DNA of 64,000 bases, taken from NCBI RefSeq assembly GCF_000203795.2, contig NW_006281099.1, forward strand, positions 3,126,532 to 3,190,531, written 5' to 3'. Shown in pieces: positions 50,940 to 64,000 of the stretch. The notes beneath the pieces were generated by a model. It was given only the letters and a program-made list of their open reading frames with translations. It had not been told where the DNA came from and made no database searches. The position numbers and the translations under genes were made by a program. The first letter of the stretch is position 1; the number at the start of each line of letters is the position of its first letter. The stretch comes from Batrachochytrium dendrobatidis JAM81. Taxonomy: Eukaryota > Chytridiomycota > Chytridiomycetes > Rhizophydiales.

Positions 50940-52000
50940 TGCAAGATTGAAGGAAACAATATTTTCTCCCCGTATCAATGCAACTGCCCGCCAGAGTCTT
51001 GATGCTGGTATAGTAAAGTCAAGCAGCAACTTGCTCAAAAACCTCATTAGCAAGCATTGCTTTGATATAGATCTAGTCAGAAATATGTCGATTCGCCAAT
51101 CAAATCAGACTTTATTAAACAATGATGTCTCAATTTGGATGAATTTATGAACGATTTTCATTTAAATAAAACGGTATCATCCGGTGCTCTTTATATACTA
51201 CTATCGACTAATCAAAACTGTGATCGTTCTTAGCATAGCACAATTGCCAATGCTCTACAAGCGATCCTCCATCATTTTAGCCAAGAAACAAAATGCATTC
51301 CTTGCTAGAAACACACTTGTATTGGCGTGTCAGTTTCCAAATCACTTTAAAAGCTTGCCAACCATGCAGCAGATAGCAATGTCGCAAGGTATACTACACT
51401 GCTCCACATTATCGATTCTAAACCTACTGAAATTATTTTAGCATAATAAATAATGGGTTTGTACGGTGTGCGATTCCACACACAAGAAGTGAAATGACTG
51501 AAGATTTGAGAATGACAATTTCCAACAGGACAATAAATATTTAACCATTGTCTAGCCCAAAACAAAAAACGCTACAAGATGATGTTCCATTTTACGTGAA
51601 TACAGCTATAAACACTTTTACTCTTTACTATTTCACTTACTCAAGCTTATCCGAGTCTAAACTTGTCCATCTCATTTTCAAGCTACTGTCCAAACCTTTA
51701 TTTTCTCTAATTCATTTAGATTTTCCAACCGGGTATTGGGTTTGTCACGAACCAGCTTGAGCCACATTGGCCGCATTTTTCCTTTTATTGTCAATAGCAA
51801 CTACTATTTAAAAACTCTTGAATACATCTTAACCCTGTATAGCTCAATTTCAGTTATCGGATACTCCTCAATACTACTTGACAATCTACTTTTTCCTGTA
51901 TCTGAATTCATACCATAGTTTGCTAGCAAGTTACGCTAGTGCTTTAAATACATCTCATTCGACAACCAAAATCTAGCTTCGCCCAACTTTCAATCTAGAT
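50940..52000. other. intergenic, no gene seen
   Basis: Short frames only. It contains one end of the dispersed element at 51580-51606 and otherwise plain AT-rich sequence. The last 100 bases presumably hold the promoter of the gene at 52001. Confidence 0.5.
51535..51606 (+). repeat. dispersed inverted-end element, single (right) end
   Basis: GTTCCATTTTACGTGAATAC at 51583-51602 preceded by AATATTTAACCATTGTCTAG (51537). The layout is the same as the copy ending at 3074. Confidence 0.6.
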
Positions 52001-52849
52001 ATGGGCATGTGTCGCTCATCTCGCTTTGCCTGTATTCGAAATACTCGCACATTCTCGACGGTTCAGCATCTTCTCCACAGAGACATGAAGTATGCAAATG
52101 CATGTGCAGCCGCAGCTGAAAAGTCTTTAGTTTCCAAGTCTGCTTCCTCTGCTATTGAAAATAAATCGCCTGTGCGTGTTAGTGATACTTTTTTAATAGG
52201 CGACAATCCAATTAGCTCAATCCTAAGCTCTACTGGCAACTCGCACAGTCATACTGATTCTTCTGCATCCGCCTTTAGATCAAAACGCAAGGGAATTCAT
52301 CCTATTCGAGCCGTCCAAAAAGGTTCTGCAGATACTGTACCAGGACTTATTATTCAACTTGGCTTTGGAACATTTGGCCCTTCGAGCATTCTTCGTACCG
52401 TCGATTACATACCTTTTCCTACGCGTCAGTCGAGTATCTCTGCTGCCCGATCATCCCGAAGTAGCAATTCAAACTCGACTGGAACCTCGTCAGTTCAAAC
52501 TGTACCTGCCCGTCCTGTGCGGAGTGCTACTCTTATGTCAAAAGCTAGACAAACTGCTGCCATGTCTCGGTCTCAAGCCAGGGCAGCCACAGTCGCGAAA
52601 AGAGCCGCTACTCGAGCTATAAACATGGCCGCTGCTGCATCCATCTCTCTTCCACCTTCTAGCCCCACTGCTCCACCCAATGCTTCAAGTGCTGCAGCAG
52701 ACTCCAATGCGGTACAAGCCTCACTTTATGATCCATTCAATAAGATAGACAGCTCTTGCTCTGATGAGCAGGGACATGCTCGTTCTGCAGCCAAACGTCC
52801 GGTGCGCTCTACAGCACGAAACCGTCAAAGTCGTGCAAAGCCGTATTAA
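52001..52849 (+). CDS. Ala/Ser-rich basic orphan protein
   Basis: Single exon, 282 residues, no recognised domain. The N-terminus (MGMCRSSRFACIRNTRTFST) is basic and hydroxylated without acids, compatible with mitochondrial import. Residues 100-140 contain the only hydrophobic, ordered-looking part (GLIIQLGFGTFGPSSILRTV). The rest is Ala/Ser/Arg-rich and probably disordered, including RSSRSSNSNSTGTSS and repeated ARxA motifs, with a very basic end. Codon use is like neighbouring conserved genes, which supports that it is expressed. ATG 52085 is an alternative start. Confidence 0.6.
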   Translation: MGMCRSSRFACIRNTRTFSTVQHLLHRDMKYANACAAAAEKSLVSKSASSAIENKSPVRVSDTFLIGDNPISSILSSTGNSHSHTDSSASAFRSKRKGIHPIRAVQKGSADTVPGLIIQLGFGTFGPSSILRTVDYIPFPTRQSSISAARSSRSSNSNSTGTSSVQTVPARPVRSATLMSKARQTAAMSRSQARAATVAKRAATRAINMAAAASISLPPSSPTAPPNASSAAADSNAVQASLYDPFNKIDSSCSDEQGHARSAAKRPVRSTARNRQSRAKPY

Positions 52850-53763
52850 ATCGCATCAAGAATTGTAGTAGCTGATGTGAACATATATTTGTACATACTA
52901 TTGAAAGTGGATAGACCTCCGCTTGATGATTTTCGACACTTGATTCCTTGCCAACCTACTTGGCATCACCTTGTTTAGATTGGATTGGTCCTTGAAATGC
53001 CTTTACATATTAAACCCTCAATATTTTGTCAATCCACCGCCTCTTTCTATATGCTATGTGTTTTGGCTTCGAGACAGCAGTGGTGGTTTATCAACTATTT
53101 TTCTAATTCTCTTTGAGCATATGCTCCATTCGCAGCCATATTCACGTAAAATAAACCACTAATGCAGTCAAAACACATAATAAACAGCCAATCTCATGAA
53201 ATGATTGATGTCAGTTTCCGCCAAGTCTACTGGACAGCATTGTGTTCTTTGAGCTCTTTAGTTCATTGGTCTCCATCCTGGTGATCGGCACGGAAACAAC
53301 GTTGCGCTATGAGATGTGCAATCTTTGGCTTTGAATTGGAATGCGAGTGTATCAGATTCTATGATACAACAATGAGTTTGTACAGACTAGAAACAGTTGA
53401 ACCCAGTATCTGGGGTCAAACTTGGAAATTGTGCAATATATGGCCAATACCAAAAAGGAGAAATACCATTTTGAATTATATGATTGTTGTGACTAGAAGA
53501 ATTGAGAATGGCTAGATTCAAATAGTACTTTTGTCATCAAACCTTTCTATTCACATCATCCAAACAATAAAATATGTACATTGATTTAAAGTAATCATGC
53601 AGTTTTATGACCGAGTAACTTGTGTTTCTGAAATGCTGCAAGAGTAATCTGCTTGATACCATCAAGATGTTTTCAAAACATGGCGAAATTGGGTTGTTGA
53701 AATACGAATAAGCATTTTCATCCCTTTCGTCTTCAACTGTAATCAATTACAATCTCATACAGC
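52850..53763. other. intergenic with one dispersed-element end
   Basis: No coding sequence supported. The element described at 53134 occupies the middle. Confidence 0.5.
53134..53460 (-). repeat. dispersed element, left end plus interior
   Basis: AGCCATATTCACGTAAAATA at 53134-53153. The following 300 bases (CACATAATAAACAGCCAATC; CGGAAACAACGTTGCGCTAT) match by eye the interior of the complete copy at 58913-59354 and, more weakly, 8183-8542. The right end has decayed. Confidence 0.6.
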
Positions 53764-55031
53764 ATGGCAATCATTTATATTATCGGAGCTTTTCTGCTTA
53801 CTCTTTCACATTGCAAAGGACAAGCCATTGGTTTACCACCCACTAGAACTGCACCGGTCGAATCTACCCTTGCTACATCTAGTGGATCAACTGAAAGTCG
53901 GCAATCAAACTCTCTTTTGCCTGCTGCAACTTCACTTGCTTGCAATCCATTTATTCAAGTATGTCCAGATGCAGATTGTCAACTAAACGTTCAAGGACAT
54001 GCTTATATCAGTATCCACTCTCCAAAAAGCGACGAGTATTACTACTCTGGGACTCCCATCCTAGTCAACTGGTAAGTCGGAGTCTGTTTTGACCATTTCC
54101 TACTGATTTACTAGCATCCATCCATGCGATTTGCATAAATGGCACAGCATCAAGCTCAATCGTCGCGTCTTTTACAGCCCTATTTACATCAAATGGAACA
54201 TTTATGTATCTTGCAGTGATTGCTTCTATTTTGCTTTGGAATAGATAATGGCTGTTTAGCCATTGCACTTTCCTATTAGAAATCAACTGCCTCAATACAC
54301 AACAACCATCATATGATGCACATAATCAAACCATGTTTTGAACTGAAAATCTCTTTGAATCAGCCCTTTCTTCATTCTAAAATTTTATACATTCGCGTCC
54401 AGATTGAGATGACAAATTGTACAACTCGAAAATGCATTATTTGTTTCCATGCCAATCACCCAGTTTTATTTTGTCATTGTATACCCTGACGAAATTTGAT
54501 CAATCAACTTGTGTTTTATTACAGGACGTATTCTGCAGATACCGATCGATCGCTGTTTCCTGTCAATTCTGTTGATATCTATTATAAACTGGAGAACGAT
54601 CGTTCAAACAAATGGACTTTATGGAAATCTGTTGCGCCATCCAATACGTCTTTTGAGGACGTCATACCCAATGCTCCTGCTCAAAGCTACAGTGTGAGTT
54701 GAATATCAGATAGTGGCTATGTTTGTATTTATTTATATGCAGCTTCTTGACACTAACTATATTCAATTGATAAAATTAGCTGCGAGTTGTGTGTGATAAT
54801 ATTGACATTACAGGAATAACTGGCCACGCTGCGTCATGTCATCATGTTGGATTTCCACGAATGGCAGTCAAGTCGTTTAGATTGCTTACAACACGCAATG
54901 TTCAAGTTTCTAATGGGCCAAGCCAGTTCCAACCCAACACATCCAATTCTACTCAGCAAACTAGGTTCTCATCTATTCATGTGCTCATCACTGCAGTAGT
55001 GCTTTTATTTTCTATTATAGCATACTCGTGA
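53764..55031 (+). CDS. Kre9/Knh1-like secreted protein, probable GPI anchor
   Basis: Three exons, 53764-54071, 54525-54693, 54780-55031, joining to 243 codons. Signal peptide MAIIYIIGAFLLTLSHCKG, then a Ser/Thr/Pro-rich linker, then an Ig-like domain starting GHAYISIHSPKSDEYYYSGT-PILVNWTYS. Its pattern (S-P-x-x-x-x-x-x-G-x-x-x-x-x-W) is that of the Kre9/Knh1 N-terminal family. The domain has paired cysteines (VVCDN, ASCHH) and one N-glycosylation-type site. It ends with a Ser/Thr stretch and a hydrophobic tail (VLITAVVLLFSIIAYS), as for GPI attachment. Probably at the cell wall or surface. The first intron is long (453 nt). The family call is moderate. Confidence 0.75.
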
Positions 55032-55736
55032 ATACTGCGTCGTTTCTTTGCCTTGTCTCGATGGCTTCCCTACCACTTTATGTCTACAATGACATCTATA
55101 CTCTAGTTTCCAAAATCAAAACCCAGTTTGATGGCTTTCAAATTTTTTATCTCGAGTGTATTACTTGATAAATTGAATAATAAACTTTTTGAATATTTGT
55201 ATTTCATTCTGTAGAATATGGTTTGAATGGCGTCAATGGAAAGAAACTAGGTGAAAAAGATGTTTAAATTTCAACAACCCAATCTTACCATGTTTTAATA
55301 ACATTTTGATAGTATTGAGCAGGCTGCTGCATGATTTTGGAAACGTGGATGATCCGTTTGTAAACCGCACGATTGTTTTAGGTTGATGCAAACTATGTAG
55401 ATCAAACGCCAAAACTCATCAAAACAAGATCAACACAAGTCAGATTGTCGTCATAATACACAAGACACGAGCGATAAAAATCTACACCATTTGAATCGAT
55501 AAACCATCAATATTTGTAAAAGAACATCACCAGGGATGATGGGTGCTGACAGTTTCTCATGTATCCTTCCATTTCTATTCCTTTTGTCACCAACCGTAGG
55601 CAAAAAAGTGTATACACCATATGAATTAAAAATCAGAAACAGTATGCTTAAATTCGTATATTATTAAAGCATGGGTCATCACACCCATTATAGATGAATA
55701 AAAGGATGAGATGCTTTAAAATAACAAGCTCTAGAT
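55032..55736. other. intergenic between convergent genes
   Basis: Contains the 3' ends of the Kre9-like gene and the SHANK-like gene. No additional gene or repeat is recognised. Confidence 0.5.
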
Positions 55737-58458
55737 CTATCCACGAGTTTGGCTTAATTCCTCCCGTAATCTTTTGTTACTGGCCTCAAGCTGTCTCATT
55801 GACTTGAGTGTTTGCATCAATGTGCTTTCCAGCTCGTCTACTCCATCAATAATGGCTGAAATATTGGGTTGCAAGGTATTTCCCGTGCCAATAGAAGCAT
55901 TAGATTGTATTACATTTTTGCCAAACATACGTTTCAACACATTCAAAACTTCTGGTTGTGTGTAGGTTTCTGGAATGGCTTGAGTTGAAACATAATGAGA
56001 AAAAAGTATTGACTGTTGTGATGCTGAATCAGCAACTGAGATTCCCTGTGTTGTTGCAGATCGTTTGACTTGAAGTAACGATGTAGGTCTACTACGCGGT
56101 TTTGTCAGATTCAATGTTTGACTGTTGCCAACTGACCAGCCACTTAAAGTGTCACCGTGATTGTCATCAAAAGATTTTCCGTAGGATGTAGGTATGGAGT
56201 TGGCAGATTCATAAAGGTCAACCTTGGACTGTGATGGGTGGTCAGATAGAATTTGTAGAGGGCCAAGACTGTTGGAACTTTCCGACAATCCTTCATCCAA
56301 TTGAGACTCGACTGATGGCTCCAATAACTGGAAATCCTTTTCATCCGAGTTTGGTGAAGAGTCTATATTATGTATCTCTGCCAGATGAGATGACGGACGA
56401 ATGAGTGACGCAACGTCTAGTCCAGATGCACTTATAATAGACAAACGATTCCGCAATGGTGGTGGAGGCATTGCAATTGATTTGCGAACAGACTTTCTGC
56501 TTTCAAGAAACAGATCGCTTTCAGACATGTTGGAGGGCTGACGACGGGGCAGTAGAGGTGATTGAGTTTGAGTCGGTGCGATATATTGGGTTGGTTGAAT
56601 TTGACTAATGACGGGTGCGGAGGTAGTATGTGGGTGCGTGTTTTGAAATAAAGATGAAACAGGTTGAGATTGCATGCGCAAGTGTGCTGGTTTTCCTACA
56701 TATGGCTGCGGCTTGTATTCACCTCCAATCGATGCACCAATACTTGCCAAAATATTATTAATGATGGCTGTTGTGTCACCTTCAATTCCTCCAGATGGTG
56801 GCGGAGGAACTTTTATTTAAGTTCACAAGGCCATATGCAATGAGTTTACACAACTCGAGTCAGTAAAACAAGTTTAAAATGGCTTTTATAATAGCAGGCT
56901 AAAGATTGCCAGATCCAAATAATTAACATACCAATCTGATCATCAGTAAATTTATGGATAATATTGGCAGTTTCTGGACAGTTTGCTTGAATTGCGGCCT
57001 CTTGAGGAGTTTTGTTGGTCTTATTTCGTCGATCGCGAGGTGCTCCGCGAAGTAGCAACCATTTGGTACTTTCTTTAGAGTTGCGTGTAGCAGCAACGTG
57101 CAAGGGAGTATTTCCTGCCACATTCACTGCATGCATGCTTGCTCCAAAGTCAATTAGCATGGCAACAATGCAGTCAAAATTATTGAGTGCAGCCTAGTGG
57201 ATTGATTTATCCAATACATGCATCACGATTAATGTATTTGAAAGTATAGATAATCAACTTTCAATATTCCCCGTTGAAATTACCTGGTGAAGTGGACCTT
57301 TTCCGCTTTCATCATATATTTCTGTGTCTGCTTTGGACATGAGCAGACGTAAAACACATTCAGAGTAACCCGCAGTTGCTGCATAGTAGATCGGGGTCAA
57401 TCCAACAGTATCAACTGCGTTGGACCATGCTCCAAATTCAAGCAAAGTCTAAAATTATCATCATAGGTCAAGTTTAGTCAAAAGCCTCGACTGTTATTAT
57501 CTTTTAGCAATCAAATGGCTTCATTGGCAGCTATAGTGGCAATTGATTTCAGTACAATTGATTTTGACAAATATACCTTGAGTGAAATATTCTTGTTGTT
57601 TATGGCGGCTATGTGCAATGGTGTTTTCCATCCATCTTTATCTCCATTCCGATAGTCCAAATATGCACCATTTTCAACAAGTAGCGAAATCATTTCTCTG
57701 TCATTATTCATGACGGCCACAGCAAGCAATGACTCTAAACGATCAAATGGATTATCCCAACATGATCGACACATTGGTATATTCATTCGCAAAGCATGAG
57801 TATAAAGTTTTGCAAATCTTTAAAATATGCCATAGTTTTTTACAAATCTTTGGATGCATTACCTTGCGTGTCTGTCCAGAAATTCGTCTCAAAGTTCTTT
57901 GCGATTTTTTCCTTGGCTCTTTCGATATTTCCATTTCTCACATCCTCAAGCAACTTTTTTTGTTTTTTCGAGTCCTGTTCTGAATTAAGACGGATTTTTA
58001 ATGTAAAATCTACCTGTGACTAGATATCATTATTTTGTGGGCAGTTAGTAGATGCGTGATTGCATACAGACCAATAATTTTACATTGAATTTACAACGCT
58101 CTGTTCGAGATATTAAAGCAATAGTCGGAAAATACATCCAAATCACATTGCAACTTACAGTTCCATCAATACCATATGTAGCCAAATCTTTTCGCTCGTC
58201 TAAAAACTTTCCTTGCTTGCCTTCCTTGCCATGCAAAAATATTCCAAAATTCCAACAGTCTTTCGAATCTCCACCAAACTTGTCAATCAGTTGTTTCTTT
58301 AGCATCCATACCGAATCGGATGTATTGACCTTGATGGCTTTTTGTAATTTGAGACAGGGAACATTGATTCGTAGCACTATTGGAGCATTCGATGGAATCC
58401 CAAGCTGTAGAGTGCTTGACATACTGCCCATCTGAGAGAGTAAGCTAGGATTTGTCAT
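55737..58458 (-). CDS. SHANK-like protein: SPN (Ubl) domain plus ankyrin repeats
   Basis: Six exons, 58458-58159, 58013-57863, 57734-57577, 57448-57284, 57193-56932 and 56809-55737, joining to 703 codons. N-terminus: PIVLRINVPCLKLQKAIKVN, then WNFGIFLHGKEGKQGKFLDE, laid out like the SPN domain of animal SHANK (VRIxIPDLxxxKxLRL ... YGLFxP...GKFLDEERL). A linker helix follows, then about six ankyrin repeats, including LLVENGAYLDYRNGDKDGWK, DTVGLTPIYYAATAGYSECV, VAGNTPLHVAATRNSKESTK and LLLRGAPRDRRNKTNKTPQE. These match SHANK repeats in order and spacing. Past the ankyrins the SH3, PDZ and SAM domains of SHANK are absent. Instead there is a Ser/Pro-rich tail of about 340 residues (VPPPPSGGIEG onward) and a C-terminal coiled coil (QLEASNKRLREELSQ). 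Likely a small-GTPase- or cytoskeleton-linked scaffold (inference). Confidence 0.85.
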
Positions 58459-58912
58459 GACTGTACTATTTGATCTAGCAATACAGGTTTAGAAATTAGT
58501 TTAGTTTTTAGCTTAAGATGCAGAAATAGTAGGGAAGATGATACTAACGTTAATATGAAGGTGGTGTGGAGTTTTTAGCTTGCGTGACACGATAGAGAAA
58601 GCTTTTTAGTTTGGTATAAAGTTGGTTTATCTGATTGTCTCGTCATCATACTTTCAAAATGCACATTTATAGTTTGTCGTGGATATGTATTTATTCGTGG
58701 ATAGAGCGCCATGAATTGCAGTGCATCATGTTTTCAATTGGGCACCAAGCACCTTGAAAATCATGTTGGCCAAAAAGTCAACTCAATGTATACACAGGCT
58801 AGTTTAGATTGTCAATACCATTTGGTATTTGTTCCAATCCGTACTTTCAGTCGTTCCTCAGATTCCTGGCAAGTTAGATTCTCGAATGTTCATTTTTAGC
58901 CTCGAATTACAA

Positions 58913-59354
58913 CCGTATTCACGTAAAATGAACCACTAAATAAGTGTCAATACATAATAAACGGTCCATCTGATGTTTGGTGTCAATCTTACTGAACAAC
59001 ATTGTTTTATGAACTCTTAGTTTACTCATCTTTATGCCCATTCCATTCTTGTACAAAAATACAAATGTTCACATCTCTGTTCCAATACATTCCATACCAT
59101 TGACATCTTTTGAACCTCCAATTTTCCCTTTTCTAAACCAACCATTTGAAATGAGCATTGTATGATTGGCATGGAAACAACAGTTGCATTCCTGAGATGT
59201 GTTGGGCTAGAGCGCAAACATATGAGATTAGAATACAACAGAGTTTATAGAAAAGGCAATCAGTTTCCAATAACAACAAAGATTCAACGATTGTTCATCC
59301 CAAGACAATTACTACAAAGTAAATACCAAAGTGTTTCATTTTACGTGAATACGA
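58913..59354. repeat. dispersed inverted-end element, best complete copy
   Basis: Left end CCGTATTCACGTAAAATGAA (58913-58932, then CCACT) and right end TTCATTTTACGTGAATACGA (59335-59354, preceded by AGTGT) are inverted with one mismatch over about 23 bases; the span is 442 bases. The interior has no coding capacity and matches 53155-53460. No clear target-site duplication is visible. Confidence 0.8.
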
Positions 59355-59376
59355 TTTAAAAACTTTTACCAATTGA

Positions 59377-62645
<3,269 letters not shown>

Positions 62646-62670
62646 GTTGTTTTCACGTAACAGAACATCT
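62646..62670 (-). repeat. degenerate single end of the dispersed element
   Basis: GTTTTCACGTAACAGAACAT at 62649-62668 resembles the left end. It lies directly after the ABZ1 stop codon; weak match. Confidence 0.3.
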
Positions 62671-62699
62671 GTATTCATCTTGATTAGAGCCATCAGCTG

Positions 62700-63029
62700 G
62701 AATAAACTTGACAATTCTGTCAAATAACTCTAAATTTCATTACTATTGTTGGACATTCGCTTCTCGGCGAGTTTAGTTAAACACTCGCATCCAGTATTTG
62801 ATCAGACTGGACCATCCATACTTGATTATTCTGTTTTGCTTCTTTATAACAATGTCATGCAACTCGAATAAAGAGATTGACTTGCTATTATCTTTCCGTT
62901 GATGCCATGCAATTGAAATTGCTGCAGTTTGCTCCAAATTAGCAATCTTGATCAATAATAGCATAAAGTTGCATTTACCTCTGGCTTAGCATTGACAGGA
63001 AACAGTTTTTAGTCTGATTCACTACTGCT
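62700..63029. other. intergenic, probable ALG7 promoter
   Basis: AT-rich with no coding sequence supported. Confidence 0.4.
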
Positions 63030-64000
63030 ATGGATTCTATTAGGTCTGCTGCTGTACCCGGGACATTGCTAGCACTAGGCGCAACATATAGTCACAATCC
63101 GTTGGTTGTATCGGTTATTCTCGCTGTTCTGGCTGGAATATTAACCGAGAGAGTCATTCCATTGGTAGCACCAATCTTTATTAAAGCTGGCCGACATGGC
63201 AAGGATATTCTTAAAAAAGATCAGCCTGTAATGTGAGTTTCTTATTCTGATATGATCTGCATTCAACAGTTGTGCCATTTAAAAGTATATTTTATGCTGA
63301 CTGCCTTGATGGCAAAGCTGTATATACATATTTGGGTCCAAGAATTCCTGATCATATGCCATTCAGTCAGTGTCTAACATAAATATTTAATATATACAGA
63401 GCGGAGAGCATTGGAGCTGTAGTTGGAGTGGCCTACTTTATAGCCATGTTCATATTTATTCCAATCCCCTTTCTTGACTGGTTTCTTCATGATAAATATA
63501 GCGATCCAAGTGATCATCAACCCTTTCCACACGACAGAGTAGGTTGAATATATGATATTAAGCTGATTTCTGATTAGTGGCGTGTATTCAGTCTAGATCT
63601 AGCCATGTTGAACTGATTTGACTCTTGTAGTTTGCCCAATTTCTAGGTGGACTGTTGGCATTACTTGCAATGTTATTTTTGGGATTTGCAGACGATGTGC
63701 TAGATATAAGGTGGCGAATTAAAATCTGGTTTCCTTTTATTGCGTCAATGCCACTTTTGATGGTGTATTGTGTGACATATGGAATCACAGATGTGGTGGT
63801 TCCTATTCCGCTGCGACGGTTTTTCCAAAAAGAGATTGTGCATTTGGGCAAGTAAATATACTGTATGAATTGCTATGTGATCACGGTCGATGCTGAGCAT
63901 GATGGATCCAGGTCTAACACCAAAATACAGGCCATTTATATTATGTCTATATATCCGCCTTGACCGTTTTTTCCACCAATTCCATCAATATCATGGCAGG
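63030..64000 (+). CDS. ALG7: UDP-GlcNAc:dolichyl-phosphate GlcNAc-1-P transferase, 5' part
   Basis: First enzyme of the dolichol-linked oligosaccharide pathway (ER membrane). Exons: 63030-63234, about 63401-63538, about 63633-63847, and 63931 to the window end. Visible family blocks: FIKAGRHGKDILKKDQPV, then the membrane segment GVAYFIAMFIFIPIPFLDWF, then GGLLALLAMLFLGFADDVLD (the FADDVLDxRWR catalytic Asp pair), WRIKIWFPFIASMPLLMVYC, and LYYVYISALTVFSTNSINIM in the last visible exon. The intron 63848-63930 starts with GC (TGG then GCAAGT). Only that donor brings exon 4 into the conserved frame HLG-HLYYVY; the apparent GT five bases downstream does not. The 3' half lies beyond the window. Confidence 0.95.

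Overview
The window is nuclear DNA of a zoosporic (chytrid) fungus. It is AT-rich and packed with genes broken by short introns (mostly 60-200 nt). It encodes fungal housekeeping proteins together with a flagellar protein (enkurin). It also holds signal-peptide proteins of the lineage-restricted kind I associate with Batrachochytrium and related Rhizophydiales; that last attribution is from memory, not from a search.

Layout. 1-2.3 kb: 3' part of an armadillo-like helical-repeat gene. 2.3-5.8 kb: a stretch without convincing genes. 5.8-23.2 kb: an accessory region with one secreted coiled-coil protein, a decayed secreted-protein gene, a probable GPI-anchored pepsin-type protein with an altered second active-site motif, an aminopeptidase P gene, and three direct copies of a block carrying a secreted-protein gene. 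Two copies also carry the C-terminal half of an Fe/Mn superoxide dismutase and the 3' exon of an unknown gene. The mitochondrial Zim17 gene sits between copies 1 and 2. 23.4-64 kb: mostly conserved genes: tRNA-Thr, PIG-S, a GT31-PAN glycosyltransferase, the branch-point-binding protein SF1/BBP, Nse2, enkurin, prolyl-tRNA synthetase, an HMG-box protein, PRPP synthetase, Kri1, zuotin, SRP9, an Ala/Ser-rich orphan, a Kre9/Knh1-like surface protein, a SHANK-like SPN-plus-ankyrin protein, p-aminobenzoate synthase, and the start of ALG7.

Functional threads. Several genes serve protein synthesis and the secretory pathway (ProRS, Kri1, zuotin, SRP9, ALG7, PIG-S, GT31). GPI anchoring is represented both by an enzyme subunit (PIG-S) and by two probable substrates (the pepsin-like protein and the Kre9-like protein). 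No operon logic applies; neighbours are independently transcribed on both strands.

Most unusual items: (1) a dispersed non-coding element with inverted ends related to CGTATTCACGTAAAATGAA, seen about a dozen times between genes and behaving like a MITE family; (2) the three-copy secreted-gene block, whose genes have conserved ends and a strongly divergent middle; (3) a fungal protein with the N-terminal SPN and ankyrin architecture of animal SHANK scaffolds; (4) a pepsin-like protein with DSC in place of DSG/DTG; (5) several introns that only work with a GC-AG boundary; (6) an in-frame stop inside the Nse2-like gene. Exon boundaries were inferred by hand from reading frame, splice consensus and family conservation.
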